Shown here piece by piece: positions 11,703-24,083 of a stretch of DNA of 64,000 bases. A model generated the notes under the pieces. The model was not told where the DNA came from. It saw nothing but the letters and a program-made list of their open reading frames with translations, and made no database searches. A program made the translations under genes and the position numbers. Origin of the DNA: Kangiella koreensis DSM 16069. GTDB taxonomy: Bacteria > Pseudomonadota > Gammaproteobacteria > Enterobacterales > Kangiellaceae. Within the stretch, counting starts at the first letter, position 1. Every line of letters begins with the position of its first letter. Where the stretch lies: contig NC_013166.1 in NCBI RefSeq assembly GCF_000024085.1, positions 1,240,001 to 1,304,000 on the forward strand, in the 5' to 3' direction.

Positions 11703-14700
11703 ATGCGATTAAAACAAATTAAATTAGCAGGTTTTAAATCATTCGTAGATCCAACCACGGTTTCCTTGCCGAGTAACCTGACCGCGATTGTCGGGCCTAA
11801 CGGTTGTGGTAAGTCAAACCTTATTGACGCGGTGCGTTGGGTAATGGGGGAGTCATCCGCTAAGAACCTTCGTGGTGATGCGATGACAGACGTTATTTTC
11901 AACGGTTCTACAGGCCGTAAACCGGTCGGCCAGGCCAGTATTGAGCTGGTGTTTGATAATTCAGACGGCACGGTACAAGGCGAGTTTGCCAACTATAACG
12001 AAATTTCCGTCAAGCGCATGGTTAACCGTGAGGCTCAATCAAGTTATTTCTTAAACGGAACGCGCTGTCGTCGTAAAGATATTACTGATATTTTCCTTGG
12101 AACCGGTCTTGGCCCACGCAGCTATGCGATTATTGAACAGGGCATGATCTCGCGCCTCATCGAGTCTAAACCGCATGAGTTGCGAATTTTCCTCGAAGAA
12201 GCCGCAGGAATTTCTAAATATAAAGAGCGCCGCAAAGAGACTGAAAACCGAATTCGCCATACCCGGGACAATCTTGACCGGTTAACTGACTTGCGTGATG
12301 AGTTAGGCAAGCAGTTGTCACATCTCAAACGTCAGGCAACCTCTGCTCAGCGCTATAAAGAATATAAGGCCGAAGAGCGTGAGCTTAAAGCTCAGCTAGC
12401 TGCGATCCGTTGGCAGACTTTTAACAGCAAAATTGAAGCTTTGGACGATGCTATCCAAAAGATGGAAACTGAAGTCGAAGCAAAAATTGCTGACCAGCGA
12501 AATTCCGATAGTGAAATTGAAAAGTCGCGGGAATTGCACATTGAATTAACCGATGCGCATAGCGAAGTGCAGGGGCGCTTTTATGGTATCGGTGCCGATA
12601 TTGCACGCTTAGAGCAAGCTATCGAGCATGCACGTCAGCAAAAGTCACAATTATTGGAAGATAAAGCACAAGTTCAAAGTTCACTGGACAAATTGCGCGA
12701 ACAACTACGTTTTGATGAATCAAAACTAGAAGAGCTTATGACCGAACTGTTGCAAACGGAACCAGATTTAGAGCTTAAAACTGAGCAGGTCGAAGAACAG
12801 CAACAACAGTTGCAGGACATGGAAGAAGACATGCGTTTGTGGCAGCAAGATTGGGATGTCTTTAACCAACAAGCCCACGCCAACGCACAGAAAACCGAAG
12901 TCGAAAAAACGCGCATTCAGCATCTAGAATCACACATCGCTCGCTACACTAAACGTCTTGAAGATATTCGCGCTGAAATCAATCAGCAAGAATCCAGCCC
13001 AATGGAAAATGACCTGGTAGAAATTGCCAAAGAATTGAGTTTGGCAGAAGAACAATCAGAGCGATTGGAAGAAGAAGTTTCCAATGCAGTTGAGCAAATC
13101 AATCAGATTCGCCAGCAGCAACGTGAACATAACCAAAAGCTGGAAGTTTCTCGAAAAGAATTGCGTGGTCTTGAGTCGCGTAAAATTTCCTTAGAAGCTT
13201 TGCAGAGTGCAGCGTTGGGCGGACAAAGCGAGGAATCGGTCAGCTGGTTAAAGCAGCAGGGTCTCGACAGTAAATCTCGCCTCGCACAAAATATTTCGGT
13301 AGATTCTGGCTGGGAATTGGCTGCTGAAACGGTACTGGGAGAATACCTTGAAGCTGTTGTTGTAGATGATAATCATGAATATGCTAATACCCTGACTGAG
13401 CTAGCCAGCGGTAAACTGATTCTGATTTCAGGCAATGGTTCAGGTGGCAGTCATCCTAATACCTTGCACAGTAAAATTAAAAATGCGGATGCATTAGCCG
13501 GCCAGTTAAGCAAGGTTAAAGTTGCTGATTCGCTAGAGCAGGCTATGGATATTCGCGGCCAGCTTGCTGAGGATGAATCGGTTATTACGCAAGATGGCTT
13601 ATGGTTAGGTAAAAACTGGCTTCGAGTGTCGAAGCAGTCCGAGCAGGGCGCTGGAATTCTTGAGCGAGAAGCTGAACTTAATGAGTTGGCAGGAAAAATT
13701 GAGCAGCAAGAAGCTTTGATGGAAGAGTTGGAGCAAACCAAAGAGCGTTTGGCCGAGCAGCTTTCTGAGCAGGAACAATTATGGCAATCCAAGCAATCTC
13801 AATTAGCACAAGCTAGCCGTACTTATAGCGAATTACGCGCAAAAGTAGGTTCCCAACAGGCTAAGTTAGAGCAAGCTAAAAGTCGTTTGGAGCGTTTGCA
13901 GAAAGAGCAACGCGATGTCCTGCAACAGTTGCAAGATGATGAGGAATTGTTAGCCAAAAGCCGTCAACAGATTGAGTTGATGGTGGATAGCATGGCGGAT
14001 GACACTCAACGTCGCGAACAGATGACCACTGAGCGAGAAGAAAAGCGTGCGCAGCTTGAAGCCAAGCGTCAACAAGCTCGCCAGGTTAAAGATGAGCAAC
14101 ATCAGTTAGCAATTCGTGTCAGTGCCGTCAAAGCCGAAGTAAACTCAACCCGAGCTGGTTTTGAACGTGTTAACTCACAAATTGGTGAGCTAACATCACG
14201 TAAAGTTGAACTGGAAAATCGCTTAAGTTCAGAACAAGATCCAACTGAAGATTATCAAATTGAACTTGAGCAGGCTTTAGAAAAGCGCCTGTTAGTCGAA
14301 GAAGAACTGAAACAGGCTCGTAATAAATTGTCAGAGATTGACGATAAGATGCGTTCACTCGAGCGTCGTCGTCATGAATCTGAGCAGCAGGCTCAGGGTG
14401 TCCGTTCCCGCCTGGAAAAATTACGTATGGACTGGCAAGAAGCTAAAACTCGTCAAAATACACAAGCTGAAATTTTGGCAGATGCTAAAGCTAATGTTGA
14501 AACACTTCTCGAAGAGTTACCGGAAGAGGCTAACGAGCAGCAGTGGATTAGCGACATTGAAGATATTACTGGCAAGATTCAACGTCTTGGAGCGATTAAC
14601 TTAGCCGCTATTGAAGAGTTCAAAGCTGCAGAAGAGCGTAAAACCTATCTGGATGCGCAGCATGAAGATCTGAACGAAGCACTGGAGACTCTGGAAAGTG

Positions 14701-15200
14701 CTATTCGTAAAATCGATCATGAAACTCGTACTCGCTTCAAAGAGACTTTCGATAAAGTTAATAAAGGTGTGCAGGAGTTATTCCCAAAAGTGTTTGGCGG
14801 GGGGCATGCCTATCTTGAACTTACGGGTGATAACCTACTCGATACAGGTGTTACAGTTATGGCACGCCCACCGGGTAAGCGTAACTCAACCATTCACTTG
14901 TTGTCGGGTGGTGAAAAAGCTTTGACTGCGATTTCACTGGTATTCTCGATCTTCCGCCTGAATCCAGCGCCTTTCTGTATGCTGGATGAGGTTGATGCGC
15001 CGCTAGATGATGCCAACGTAGGACGTTATGCTAATCTAGTTAAAGAGATGAGTGAACAGTTGCAGTTTATTGCTATTACGCACAATAAAATTGCGATGGA
15101 AATGGCACATAATTTATTAGGTGTTACTATGAGTGAGCCAGGCGTTTCGCGCGTGGTTTCAGTGGACGTAGAAGAAGCTGCAGCATTAGCAGCTTCATAA
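11703..15200 (+). CDS. smc: Chromosome segregation protein SMC
   Basis: A 1165-residue structural-maintenance-of-chromosomes ATPase that organises and separates sister chromosomes with ScpA/ScpB-type partners. The N-terminal head has Walker A GPNGCGKSN at residues 32-40 and starts with the family MRLKQIKLAGFKSF. Long coiled coils rich in E, Q and K run from about 170-490 and 670-1000, separated by a flexible hinge (about 500-650). The C-terminal head has the ABC signature LSGGEKAL and Walker B with D-loop, CMLDEVDAPLDDAN. The ATG lies in AT-rich sequence without a strong ribosome site, but the conserved N-terminus fixes it. First gene of smc-zipA-ligA. Confidence 0.97.
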   Translation: MRLKQIKLAGFKSFVDPTTVSLPSNLTAIVGPNGCGKSNLIDAVRWVMGESSAKNLRGDAMTDVIFNGSTGRKPVGQASIELVFDNSDGTVQGEFANYNEISVKRMVNREAQSSYFLNGTRCRRKDITDIFLGTGLGPRSYAIIEQGMISRLIESKPHELRIFLEEAAGISKYKERRKETENRIRHTRDNLDRLTDLRDELGKQLSHLKRQATSAQRYKEYKAEERELKAQLAAIRWQTFNSKIEALDDAIQKMETEVEAKIADQRNSDSEIEKSRELHIELTDAHSEVQGRFYGIGADIARLEQAIEHARQQKSQLLEDKAQVQSSLDKLREQLRFDESKLEELMTELLQTEPDLELKTEQVEEQQQQLQDMEEDMRLWQQDWDVFNQQAHANAQKTEVEKTRIQHLESHIARYTKRLEDIRAEINQQESSPMENDLVEIAKELSLAEEQSERLEEEVSNAVEQINQIRQQQREHNQKLEVSRKELRGLESRKISLEALQSAALGGQSEESVSWLKQQGLDSKSRLAQNISVDSGWELAAETVLGEYLEAVVVDDNHEYANTLTELASGKLILISGNGSGGSHPNTLHSKIKNADALAGQLSKVKVADSLEQAMDIRGQLAEDESVITQDGLWLGKNWLRVSKQSEQGAGILEREAELNELAGKIEQQEALMEELEQTKERLAEQLSEQEQLWQSKQSQLAQASRTYSELRAKVGSQQAKLEQAKSRLERLQKEQRDVLQQLQDDEELLAKSRQQIELMVDSMADDTQRREQMTTEREEKRAQLEAKRQQARQVKDEQHQLAIRVSAVKAEVNSTRAGFERVNSQIGELTSRKVELENRLSSEQDPTEDYQIELEQALEKRLLVEEELKQARNKLSEIDDKMRSLERRRHESEQQAQGVRSRLEKLRMDWQEAKTRQNTQAEILADAKANVETLLEELPEEANEQQWISDIEDITGKIQRLGAINLAAIEEFKAAEERKTYLDAQHEDLNEALETLESAIRKIDHETRTRFKETFDKVNKGVQELFPKVFGGGHAYLELTGDNLLDTGVTVMARPPGKRNSTIHLLSGGEKALTAISLVFSIFRLNPAPFCMLDEVDAPLDDANVGRYANLVKEMSEQLQFIAITHNKIAMEMAHNLLGVTMSEPGVSRVVSVDVEEAAALAAS

Positions 15201-15232
15201 CAAAACAATACAATTAACCAAAAGGTGAAGTG

Positions 15233-16201
15233 ATGGACTGGCAGTTCACTTTATTACTGATAATCGTAGGCTTGATTATTATTGGCTTTATTTATTTTGA
15301 TGCAAAGCGTCGCAGTAAAGTCAGACGAGAAAAGGTAGAGCGTGATCTGTATGAGCAGCGCTTAGAAAAGCACCGAGATGGCACTGGGTATGACCCCGAT
15401 GGTATTGGGCAAGTACGCGTCATTGGCAAGAATGAAAAGTCTGAGCAGGATTCTGTTCGAGCAGAGCCTGTTGCTCAAAGTAAAACTGAAGCCATGTCTC
15501 AGCCGCTTTCAGAAGAGCAGGTCGAGCAAACCCAAGCAAAGAAACCTCTCAACCAGCAACAAGAGCATAAAGACCCTATCATTGATGAAGAGAGTGTCCC
15601 AGTATTAGATGATGCACTGTTTGAGTTCACTAGTGAGCATTTCAAGCGTGAGCCGGCAAAAGAATCCGAGCAAAAAGCCGCCGTTAAAAACGAACCTCAA
15701 TTAGATAATCCTCAGCAGACCTCGCTATTCGAAGAGCCTGAAGAGGAATCGGCAGTTGTCGAAGCAGAACCTGATTTAATATTTTCACTGTATGTCGTTG
15801 CCTCACAAGATAAACCCTATCATGGCCCTGAATTAGTGCAGACCCTTGTTGAGCAAGGCATGCGTCATGGCGATATGGATATTTTCCATCGTCACGCACA
15901 AGCTAATGGGCGTGGTGCTGTTCAATTCAGTTTGGCTAACGCTTTCGAACCGGGCATTTTTGATTTAGATGATATTGATAATTTATCATCTAAAGGTTTG
16001 GCATTATTCATGACCTTGCCGGGTCCATCAAAACCGATGAAAGCTTATGAGTTAATGGTTAAAACTGCTCAGGCGATAACACAACAATTAGGTGGTCGTA
16101 TTTTAGACGGTAGCCGTAGTAACTTTAGCCGTCAGATTGAAACCCACCATAAAGAACAAATTAGTGAGTTTGAACGTCGCCAGTTATTGAACAAACAATA
16201 A
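15233..16201 (+). CDS. zipA: Cell division protein ZipA
   Basis: A 322-residue inner-membrane division protein that binds and bundles FtsZ at the septum. I take the ATG at 15233; a GTG one codon earlier is also possible. AAGGTG lies just upstream. Residues 4-23 form a single N-terminal membrane helix (FTLLLIIVGLIIIGFIYF), then a basic stretch. A long acidic, Gln-rich linker (about 60-180) follows, and then the C-terminal FtsZ-binding domain (about 185-320). That domain contains SLYVVASQDKPYHGPELVQ and MRHGDMDIFHRH, both characteristic. It is 33 bases after smc and 45 before ligA, so probably co-transcribed with them. Confidence 0.95.
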   Translation: MDWQFTLLLIIVGLIIIGFIYFDAKRRSKVRREKVERDLYEQRLEKHRDGTGYDPDGIGQVRVIGKNEKSEQDSVRAEPVAQSKTEAMSQPLSEEQVEQTQAKKPLNQQQEHKDPIIDEESVPVLDDALFEFTSEHFKREPAKESEQKAAVKNEPQLDNPQQTSLFEEPEEESAVVEAEPDLIFSLYVVASQDKPYHGPELVQTLVEQGMRHGDMDIFHRHAQANGRGAVQFSLANAFEPGIFDLDDIDNLSSKGLALFMTLPGPSKPMKAYELMVKTAQAITQQLGGRILDGSRSNFSRQIETHHKEQISEFERRQLLNKQ

Positions 16202-16237
16202 CAACGCAACAATCATTTCCCCAAGAATTCTGCATAG

Positions 16238-18262
<2,025 letters not shown>

Positions 18263-18270
18263 AGGTCTGT

Positions 18271-18843
18271 ATGAAAAGATTTGTTATAACCACTCTTGCT
18301 TCGAGCTTGTTGTTTAGTGCTTCGCTCTATGCAAGCGAACCTGCTACTGAGACTGAAGGTGGGCAATGTGATCATTATAATGTCTTTGTTATGCGTCATC
18401 TACAGAAAGCAGAGGTAGCGCACAAAGATCCTGATCTGAGCGAACTCGGTCATAAGATGGCGCTAGCATTAGCTGACACAGACTTTATGGCTCACGTTGA
18501 CGTTGGTTTTAGTACGGACTATAAACGTACTAAGCAAACTATAAAGCCATCCGCAGCACGTTATGATTTTGATATTCATCTTTACGACCCACGCGATAAT
18601 CAGGCTTTGCTTGAGCTTATTAATACTCAATATTGTGGTAAGACTGTTGCCATCGTTGGTCATTCGAATACAACTCCTGCAATTGTTACGGCGTTTGGCG
18701 GTACTTTTGAAGTGTCTTTTGCCGGTCAGTCTCTACCAGCCAATACCCAAGTGCAATTAGATGAGTCAGACTATGGGGCGGTTTTCTACATCAAGAAAGG
18801 AAAAGGTGTCATAGAGCAGGATATGCTCCGATTGAAACCTTAA
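18271..18843 (+). CDS. Exported histidine-phosphatase-superfamily protein
   Basis: A 190-residue protein with an N-terminal signal peptide (cleavage likely near YAS, residues 20-22). The histidine phosphatase (phosphoglycerate-mutase-like) fold is seen in VMRHLQK with catalytic His43, the DPDLSELGHKMA segment and the second-His motif VAIVGHSNTTP. The usual RHG is RHL here. Similar small proteins are annotated as SixA-like or broad phosphatases; exported members may act on phosphoesters in the periplasm. AGAGGT (18261-18266) overlaps the ligA stop, so the gene is probably translated as the tail of the smc-zipA-ligA unit. The substrate is unknown. Confidence 0.85.
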   Translation: MKRFVITTLASSLLFSASLYASEPATETEGGQCDHYNVFVMRHLQKAEVAHKDPDLSELGHKMALALADTDFMAHVDVGFSTDYKRTKQTIKPSAARYDFDIHLYDPRDNQALLELINTQYCGKTVAIVGHSNTTPAIVTAFGGTFEVSFAGQSLPANTQVQLDESDYGAVFYIKKGKGVIEQDMLRLKP

Positions 18844-18882
18844 TGGATAAGTATCTCAATAGATAACTATACAGATTGAAAT

Positions 18883-18912
18883 AAAAAAGGAGGCAATTAA
18901 GCCTCCTTTTTT
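18883..18912. terminator. Bidirectional terminator between the phosphatase gene and rne
   Basis: Perfect hairpin: AAAAAAGGAGGC, loop AATTAA, GCCTCCTTTTTT. The A and T runs on both sides let it serve the plus-strand ligA group and the convergent rne gene. Confidence 0.93.
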
Positions 18913-18940
18913 GATTAGCAATTGCAATCAAGCAACAGGT

Positions 18941-21796
18941 TTAGTTCAGTGAACTTGTCTTTGCTGCTGGGCTATTACTGTGTTTGTCACTAGTGTCCTT
19001 AATATCAGTAGTAATCACATCAGTTTCAGAGAACTGATAAGGTTTCGGTGCAAAGTCTGCTGATACTACTGAGTCATGATTAACTGCTTTTGCCATTGGC
19101 GCTGAAGCGTGAGTTGCTTCATGTGGCTTAGCCGGTTTTTTAGCAACTTCAGTTTTAGCTACTGGCTCCTTGGCTTGCTCAGCTTCTTTGGCAGGCTCTT
19201 CTGTTTTAGTGCTGGCAGCTGTTTTTGGCTCAGATTTTACTTCCGGGTTTACAAATGGCTCAACAGTTTCGGCATCAAGCTTGGTTGCAACTGACTCATC
19301 CTGAGTTTGTGTCGCTTGAGGCTCATGCCGTTCAGTTGAAGTTTCTGCTTTTGCCGGAGAAGCACTTTCCGGTGCCTGTTTAACTTGAGCGTCATTGGCT
19401 GCCTGTTGAGTTGCCTTGATTACTTCAGGCTTCTCGTCTTTCTTATCTTTGCTGTAGCCCATGACATCAGAAACACTGCGCTCTAAAGACTTGTGAGCTT
19501 TATAGACCATAATATCTTCAGCCTGAGCTTTGCTCTTTGGGGCGCGCTCTTTAGCTGTTTTTGTCTGGTCTTGGCCTTTAGTTGGCTTATCGGTACCTGC
19601 TTTATCTTTCTTAGCAACTGGCTTAGCCTCAACAGAATCTTCTTGAGCTTTTTTACCTTTAATAGCTGAGCGTACAGAAGGTTTCTTAGCTTGCTGAGGT
19701 TGCTGCTCCTGTTTTGCAGCTGGCTGTTGGCCTTGTTCTGGCTGCTGAGGTTGTTTAGCTTCAGCCATACGCTCTGCACGTGTTTTACGTGGAGGACGTT
19801 TAGTTTTCGGCTGCTCTACAACATTTTGCTGCTCTTGTTTTTGCTCCGGCTTTTGCTCGTGCTTTGGACCAGTCTGCTTTCTTTGTGGCTTGTCGTTTTG
19901 TTTCTTCTGCGGACGGCCACCAGTCTTTTGCTGAACCTTATTGTCTTTACCATCACGCTGCTCTTGTGGCTGGTTTTTGTTTTGAGCCTGGGTTTGGTTA
20001 CGACCTTTCTGGTTGGTACGTTTTTTGCCTTGATGGCGAGTATTACGACCGCGAGTATTACGGTCATACTTGCCGCGATTGTTTTTCGATTGCTTGTCTT
20101 TCTTTTTCTTGTCTTCGTCATCACCAAACAAGGAAGTCCAAAGACGTGCGAATAGCCCCGGCTTTTTCTTCTTTACTGCTTTACTAGGTGCAGGTGGCGG
20201 CGAAGTTGGTTTTACACCTTTTAGCGCTGGTTGATCGCTGACAGGGGCTGGTTGTTTACTACTTCTAACCAGTTCAATTTCAGGAGCATCACCAATTAAA
20301 CTATAACTGCTATCTTCAAGCGTTTCGCCAGCCTTAACTCGAAGCACTTCATAATGAGGTGTCTCAAGGTATGGGTTTGGTACCACTACTAAACGAACTT
20401 TTTGACGCTTTTCAATCTGTTCGATTTTGCGTCGTTTTTCGTTCAATAGGAATGTGGCCACTTCCACTGGGACTACTGCTTGAACTTCAGCAGTTGACTC
20501 TTTCATAGCTTCGTCTTCCATCAATCGTAGGATCGAGAGAGCGAGTGAGTCAGTACCACGAATAACACCTGAACCAGTACAGCGAGGACAAACGTGCTGG
20601 CTCGACTCTTCTAGTGACGGACGTAATCGTTGGCGAGACATCTCAAGAAGACCGAAGCGTGAGATACGGCCAATTTGAATGCGGGCACGATCGCGTGCAA
20701 CAGAATCTTTAAGAACGCGCTCAACTTCACGTTGATTGCGAGGAGGACCCATATCGATAAAGTCAATTACAATCAGGCCACCGATATCACGTAAACGCAA
20801 TTGACGAGCGATTTCTTCTGCTGCTTCGACATTCGTATGCAAAGCAGTTTCTTCGATGTCACCGCCTTTGGTAGCACGTGCCGAGTTAATATCGATAGAT
20901 AATAGTGCTTCTGTCTGGTCAAACACTACAGAGCCGCCTGACGGCAAGCGAACTTCACGTTGGAAGGCGCTTTCGATCTGGCTTTCAACCTGATAACGAT
21001 TGAATAAAGGAATCTCATCCCGATACAGTTTAACTTTGCTGACAAAGTCTGGGCGCTGATACTGTAGCTCACTTTTGACGCGTTCATATATTTCAGGACG
21101 GTCAATAATGATTTCACCGATATCTGGACGTAAATAATCACGAATGGCGCGAGTGATAACGTCAGACTCCTGGGTTATCAGGAATGGAGCAGGGCGAGTT
21201 CCAGCTACTTGCTTGATACCATTCCAGGTATCAATCAGGTAATTAAAATCATACTGAATTTCTTCAAGGCTTTTGCCAATTCCTGCAGTACGAACGATGC
21301 AGCCCATACCATTAGGTACAGGAAGCTGGCTCATAACTTGCTTAAGTTCGGTGCGCTCATCGCCTTCGATGCGACGAGAAATACCACCGGCACGAGGGTT
21401 GTTTGGCATAAGAACCAGGTAGCTACCGGCCAAACTGATCGAAGTGGTTAAGGCCGCGCCTTTATTACCACGTTCTTCTTTATCAATCTGGACAATGATT
21501 TCCTGGCCTTCTTTTAAGGCTTCTTTGATAGTAGGGCGGCCGCGCGATGGGGCATTTTGCATGTATTCGCGGGCAACTTCTTTTAGCGGAAGGAAACCAT
21601 GGCGTTCTGCACCATAGTCAACAAAAGCGGCTTCAAGGCTTGGCTCGATACGAGTGACCTTGCCTTTGTAAATGTTACCTTTTTTCTGTTCTCTTCCTGC
21701 TAGTTCGATATCTAAATCATACAAACGCTGGCCATCTACCAGCGCAACACGCAACTCTTCATGATGATTGGTTGCGTTAATCAACATACGTCTCAT
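18941..21796 (-). CDS. rne: Ribonuclease E
   Basis: A 951-residue endoribonuclease, the scaffold of the RNA degradosome, involved in mRNA decay and rRNA/tRNA processing. The N-terminus MRRMLINAT...[10 protein letters not shown] is the family start. An S1 RNA-binding domain lies at about 38-120 and the 5'-sensor/RNase H regions at 120-280. The DNase I-like catalytic region includes [14 protein letters not shown] and [12 protein letters not shown], holding the two Mg-binding Asp. The Zn-link CPRCTG follows near residue 405. From about 520 to the end the protein is low-complexity, rich in K, Q, P, E and R. This is the disordered scaffold region, with RNA-binding basic blocks ([20 protein letters not shown]) and presumably helicase/PNPase-binding microdomains. 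The DNA of this tail gives spurious antisense open frames. Confidence 0.97.
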   Translation of the reverse strand: MRRMLINATNHHEELRVALVDGQRLYDLDIELAGREQKKGNIYKGKVTRIEPSLEAAFVDYGAERHGFLPLKEVAREYMQNAPSRGRPTIKEALKEGQEIIVQIDKEERGNKGAALTTSISLAGSYLVLMPNNPRAGGISRRIEGDERTELKQVMSQLPVPNGMGCIVRTAGIGKSLEEIQYDFNYLIDTWNGIKQVAGTRPAPFLITQESDVITRAIRDYLRPDIGEIIIDRPEIYERVKSELQYQRPDFVSKVKLYRDEIPLFNRYQVESQIESAFQREVRLPSGGSVVFDQTEALLSIDINSARATKGGDIEETALHTNVEAAEEIARQLRLRDIGGLIVIDFIDMGPPRNQREVERVLKDSVARDRARIQIGRISRFGLLEMSRQRLRPSLEESSQHVCPRCTGSGVIRGTDSLALSILRLMEDEAMKESTAEVQAVVPVEVATFLLNEKRRKIEQIEKRQKVRLVVVPNPYLETPHYEVLRVKAGETLEDSSYSLIGDAPEIELVRSSKQPAPVSDQPALKGVKPTSPPPAPSKAVKKKKPGLFARLWTSLFGDDEDKKKKDKQSKNNRGKYDRNTRGRNTRHQGKKRTNQKGRNQTQAQNKNQPQEQRDGKDNKVQQKTGGRPQKKQNDKPQRKQTGPKHEQKPEQKQEQQNVVEQPKTKRPPRKTRAERMAEAKQPQQPEQGQQPAAKQEQQPQQAKKPSVRSAIKGKKAQEDSVEAKPVAKKDKAGTDKPTKGQDQTKTAKERAPKSKAQAEDIMVYKAHKSLERSVSDVMGYSKDKKDEKPEVIKATQQAANDAQVKQAPESASPAKAETSTERHEPQATQTQDESVATKLDAETVEPFVNPEVKSEPKTAASTKTEEPAKEAEQAKEPVAKTEVAKKPAKPHEATHASAPMAKAVNHDSVVSADFAPKPYQFSETDVITTDIKDTSDKHSNSPAAKTSSLN

Positions 21797-22389
21797 TTGT
21801 TATTAACTCTCAATTTCTGCGGACACAGGAAGAGCTAGCAAGAATATTAGGAATAGGGTCTAAAAACCCGACAAGCCTTTTAAGGGCAAGGGGTTTTGGT
21901 TGTGAATTTCTCTAAGTTTAGTTTCTTAAACTGTTTTTTCATCACTAAGTTGACTGTTAAACCTGTTTATTTCCTGTTTGGCTATTTCACGTCTTACCGC
22001 TTGTTGTGCGCGAAAGAAGCCAAACTAACCGAGTAACGTTAACGTTTATCGTGTAAACGTATCAATCAGCTACTCTACAATTCTGCTATTTTCCGGTGAC
22101 CGGCTTTAAAAAATCATTTCTGCTGTTATGGTATCTCAGCTTTGCATAGTATTTTTACTCTATGTGCTGGTTTCATACCTTCATATTGAGGTGTTGTTTG
22201 CTTCCGTTGGCCTCAATTTTTGCCTGCTTTACTATAAAGCGGCTGCTAGTTGAGGTGGAAGGAGCGACACCAGGCGCTCTTTTTGAGCATGTAGCTCTGT
22301 TGCGCATTATAGACTGCTTATATAGACAGGGCAATCTTTTGTTTTTTTAAGCTATTGATTTGGAATGTTTTCAGGTATAGTTGCGCCCG
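21797..22389. promoter_or_regulatory. Divergent rne-rluC control region with a long rne leader
   Basis: No gene seen in 593 bases. In the direction of rne, the near-start leader contains a hairpin at 21865-21895 (AACCC with GGGTT outside, GCC with GGC inside). It lies about 70-100 bases before the rne ATG. In E. coli the same divergent rne-rluC arrangement has a long structured rne 5' UTR through which RNase E controls its own mRNA (established). A similar function here is inferred from position and length only. Confidence 0.5.
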
Positions 22390-23340
22390 ATGAATAGTGA
22401 ATCCCGTCCAAAAGTCCAATTTGTTGAAGTGCATGCCGAAGAAGCCGGTCAGCGCATCGATAATTTTTTGCTCAAAAAACTCAAAGGCGTTCCTAAATCT
22501 CACATTTATAAAATGCTGAGGAAGGGTGAAGTACGCGTCAATAAAGGCCGAATTAAAGCAGAGTACAAAATTAAAGAAGGCGATTCGGTTCGACTTCCCC
22601 CCGTTAAAACGACCAATACGGCAACTGAAGTTCCAGTAAAGCTAAACATTGTTCAAGAGCTCGAAAGCGCTATCTTGTATGAAGATAAGCGTTTAATCGT
22701 CTTGAATAAGCCGCATGGCATGGCGGTACACGGTGGTAGCGGAATGAGCTTTGGCGTGATTGAAGCCCTCCGAGCTTTAAGACCTGAAGCACCATTTTTA
22801 GAGCTGGTTCATAGACTTGACCGTGACACTTCAGGTTGTTTGTTAATCGCGAAAAAGCGCAGCACGCTGCGTTTTCTGCATGAACAGCTGCAGAAAAAGT
22901 TGATGAGTAAGCAATATTGGGCGCTTGTGGAAGGGAAATGGCCGGCTAAACTAAAACACATTGATTTTCCGCTTGCTAAGAACCATTTAAAGTCAGGTGA
23001 ACGAGTGGTCAGAGTCACAGAGAACGGCAAGCCATCTTTAACCTCCTTTAATGTTGTTGAGGTTTTCAAAAACTTCAGCTTGGTGTCAGCCGAGCCTGTA
23101 ACTGGCAGGACTCACCAAATTCGAGTCCATGCACAACAGGCAGGACATCCACTGGTTGGTGATCCCAAGTATGGCAACGATGATGTGACTGAGCAATTTA
23201 AGCGTCAGGGCTTATCTGGTCGTTTATTCTTACATGCATATTCGTTAACCTTTAAAGTGACCCCGGAAGATAAGGCCATTAGGGTCGAGGCACCGCTTCC
23301 CGCAGATTTACAGAAAACCCTGGAGTATTTACGTCGATGA
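22390..23340 (+). CDS. rluC: 23S rRNA pseudouridine synthase RluC
   Basis: A 316-residue enzyme that makes pseudouridines in 23S rRNA (E. coli positions 955, 2504 and 2580). An S4 RNA-binding domain occupies about residues 15-75 (QRIDNFLLKKLKGVPKSHIY). The RsuA/RluA catalytic domain follows with HRLDRDTSG, catalytic Asp144, the same number as in E. coli RluC. Later family blocks are GRTHQIRVH and HPLVGDPKYG. I take the ATG at 22390; a TTG three codons earlier is possible. The arrangement divergent from rne is conserved in gammaproteobacteria. The 3' end overlaps the HAD gene. Confidence 0.95.
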   Translation: MNSESRPKVQFVEVHAEEAGQRIDNFLLKKLKGVPKSHIYKMLRKGEVRVNKGRIKAEYKIKEGDSVRLPPVKTTNTATEVPVKLNIVQELESAILYEDKRLIVLNKPHGMAVHGGSGMSFGVIEALRALRPEAPFLELVHRLDRDTSGCLLIAKKRSTLRFLHEQLQKKLMSKQYWALVEGKWPAKLKHIDFPLAKNHLKSGERVVRVTENGKPSLTSFNVVEVFKNFSLVSAEPVTGRTHQIRVHAQQAGHPLVGDPKYGNDDVTEQFKRQGLSGRLFLHAYSLTFKVTPEDKAIRVEAPLPADLQKTLEYLRR

Positions 23341-23978
23341 TAGCAAAGCAGACCCGATTAATCGTTTTTGACTGGGATGGCACTTTGATGGATTCAACAG
23401 GACGTATCGTTTCAGCCATGCAAACCACCGCCACCAATTTAAAATTGCCTATCCCATCGGTGGACGATGTGCGTGGCATTATTGGTTTAAGCTTAACTGA
23501 ATGCTATTACCGACTGTTTCCAGAAGTTGATGATCATGACTGGATCACTGAAGAGTACCGCTATCAATACGTTGAAGGTGATCAAACACCCAGTCCTTTG
23601 TTTGAAGGTACCGAAGAGACCCTTGAGCATCTGAAAAGCCAAGGTTACCTGCTGGCAGTCGCGACCGGTAAAGCGCGTCATGGCCTTGACCGAGTTTTGA
23701 ACGAATCAGGTTTAATGTCTATGTTTGACGTCACTATTGCCAGTGATGAAGCGCAAAGCAAGCCACATCCAGAAATGCTGCATAAACTGTTAGCCCATAC
23801 ACAATCAAAGCCAGATCAGGCGATTATGGTGGGTGACACCACTTTTGACTTGGAAATGGCACAACGTGCGGGAATAGGGGGCATTGGAGTGAGCTTTGGT
23901 GCTCATACCGTCGAAATGATAAAGACCTGCAACCCGCAAGCCATCATTGATGATATTCGAGAATTAAAGAGCTTTTAA
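23337..23978 (+). CDS. HAD-superfamily (IA) hydrolase
   Basis: A 213-residue phosphatase-like protein whose ATG overlaps the rluC stop (ATGA), so it is translationally coupled. All HAD motifs are visible: motif I FDWDGT with nucleophile D12 and acid D14, motif II ATGKARHGL, motif III Lys in QSKPHPEM, and motif IV VGDTTFDLEMA. The cap lies between motifs I and II (IA subclass), as in phosphoglycolate phosphatase and pyrophosphatase-like members. The substrate is not evident; genes in this place after rluC are usually annotated only as HAD-IA hydrolases. Confidence 0.9.
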   Translation: MIAKQTRLIVFDWDGTLMDSTGRIVSAMQTTATNLKLPIPSVDDVRGIIGLSLTECYYRLFPEVDDHDWITEEYRYQYVEGDQTPSPLFEGTEETLEHLKSQGYLLAVATGKARHGLDRVLNESGLMSMFDVTIASDEAQSKPHPEMLHKLLAHTQSKPDQAIMVGDTTFDLEMAQRAGIGGIGVSFGAHTVEMIKTCNPQAIIDDIRELKSF

Positions 23979-24032
23979 ACTTGTCAGCTTGCTTTACAGA
24001 AAGATACATTCGACCCACAAATAAACATAAAA

Positions 24033-24054
24033 ATCCTTGATCTAGCTCACATTT
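24033..24054 (+). promoter_or_regulatory. CRP-like binding site upstream of pgaA
   Basis: The 22 bases ATCCTTGATCTAGCTCACATTT match the E. coli CRP consensus at about 16 of 22 positions. The right half (TCACATTT) is perfect and the left half is weak (CTTGA against TGTGA). It lies about 80-90 bases before the pgaA start. A -10-like TATAGT is at 24056-24061 and another (TAAAAT) at 24081-24086. Which is used decides whether a bound protein would activate or repress. Confidence 0.45.
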
Positions 24055-24083
24055 CTATAGTGATGCGCTTGGGAATTTATTAA

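Noticed and set aside
19483..20187. Open frames opposite the rne C-terminal region
   Set aside because: Shadows of the K/Q/P-rich disordered tail of RNase E.
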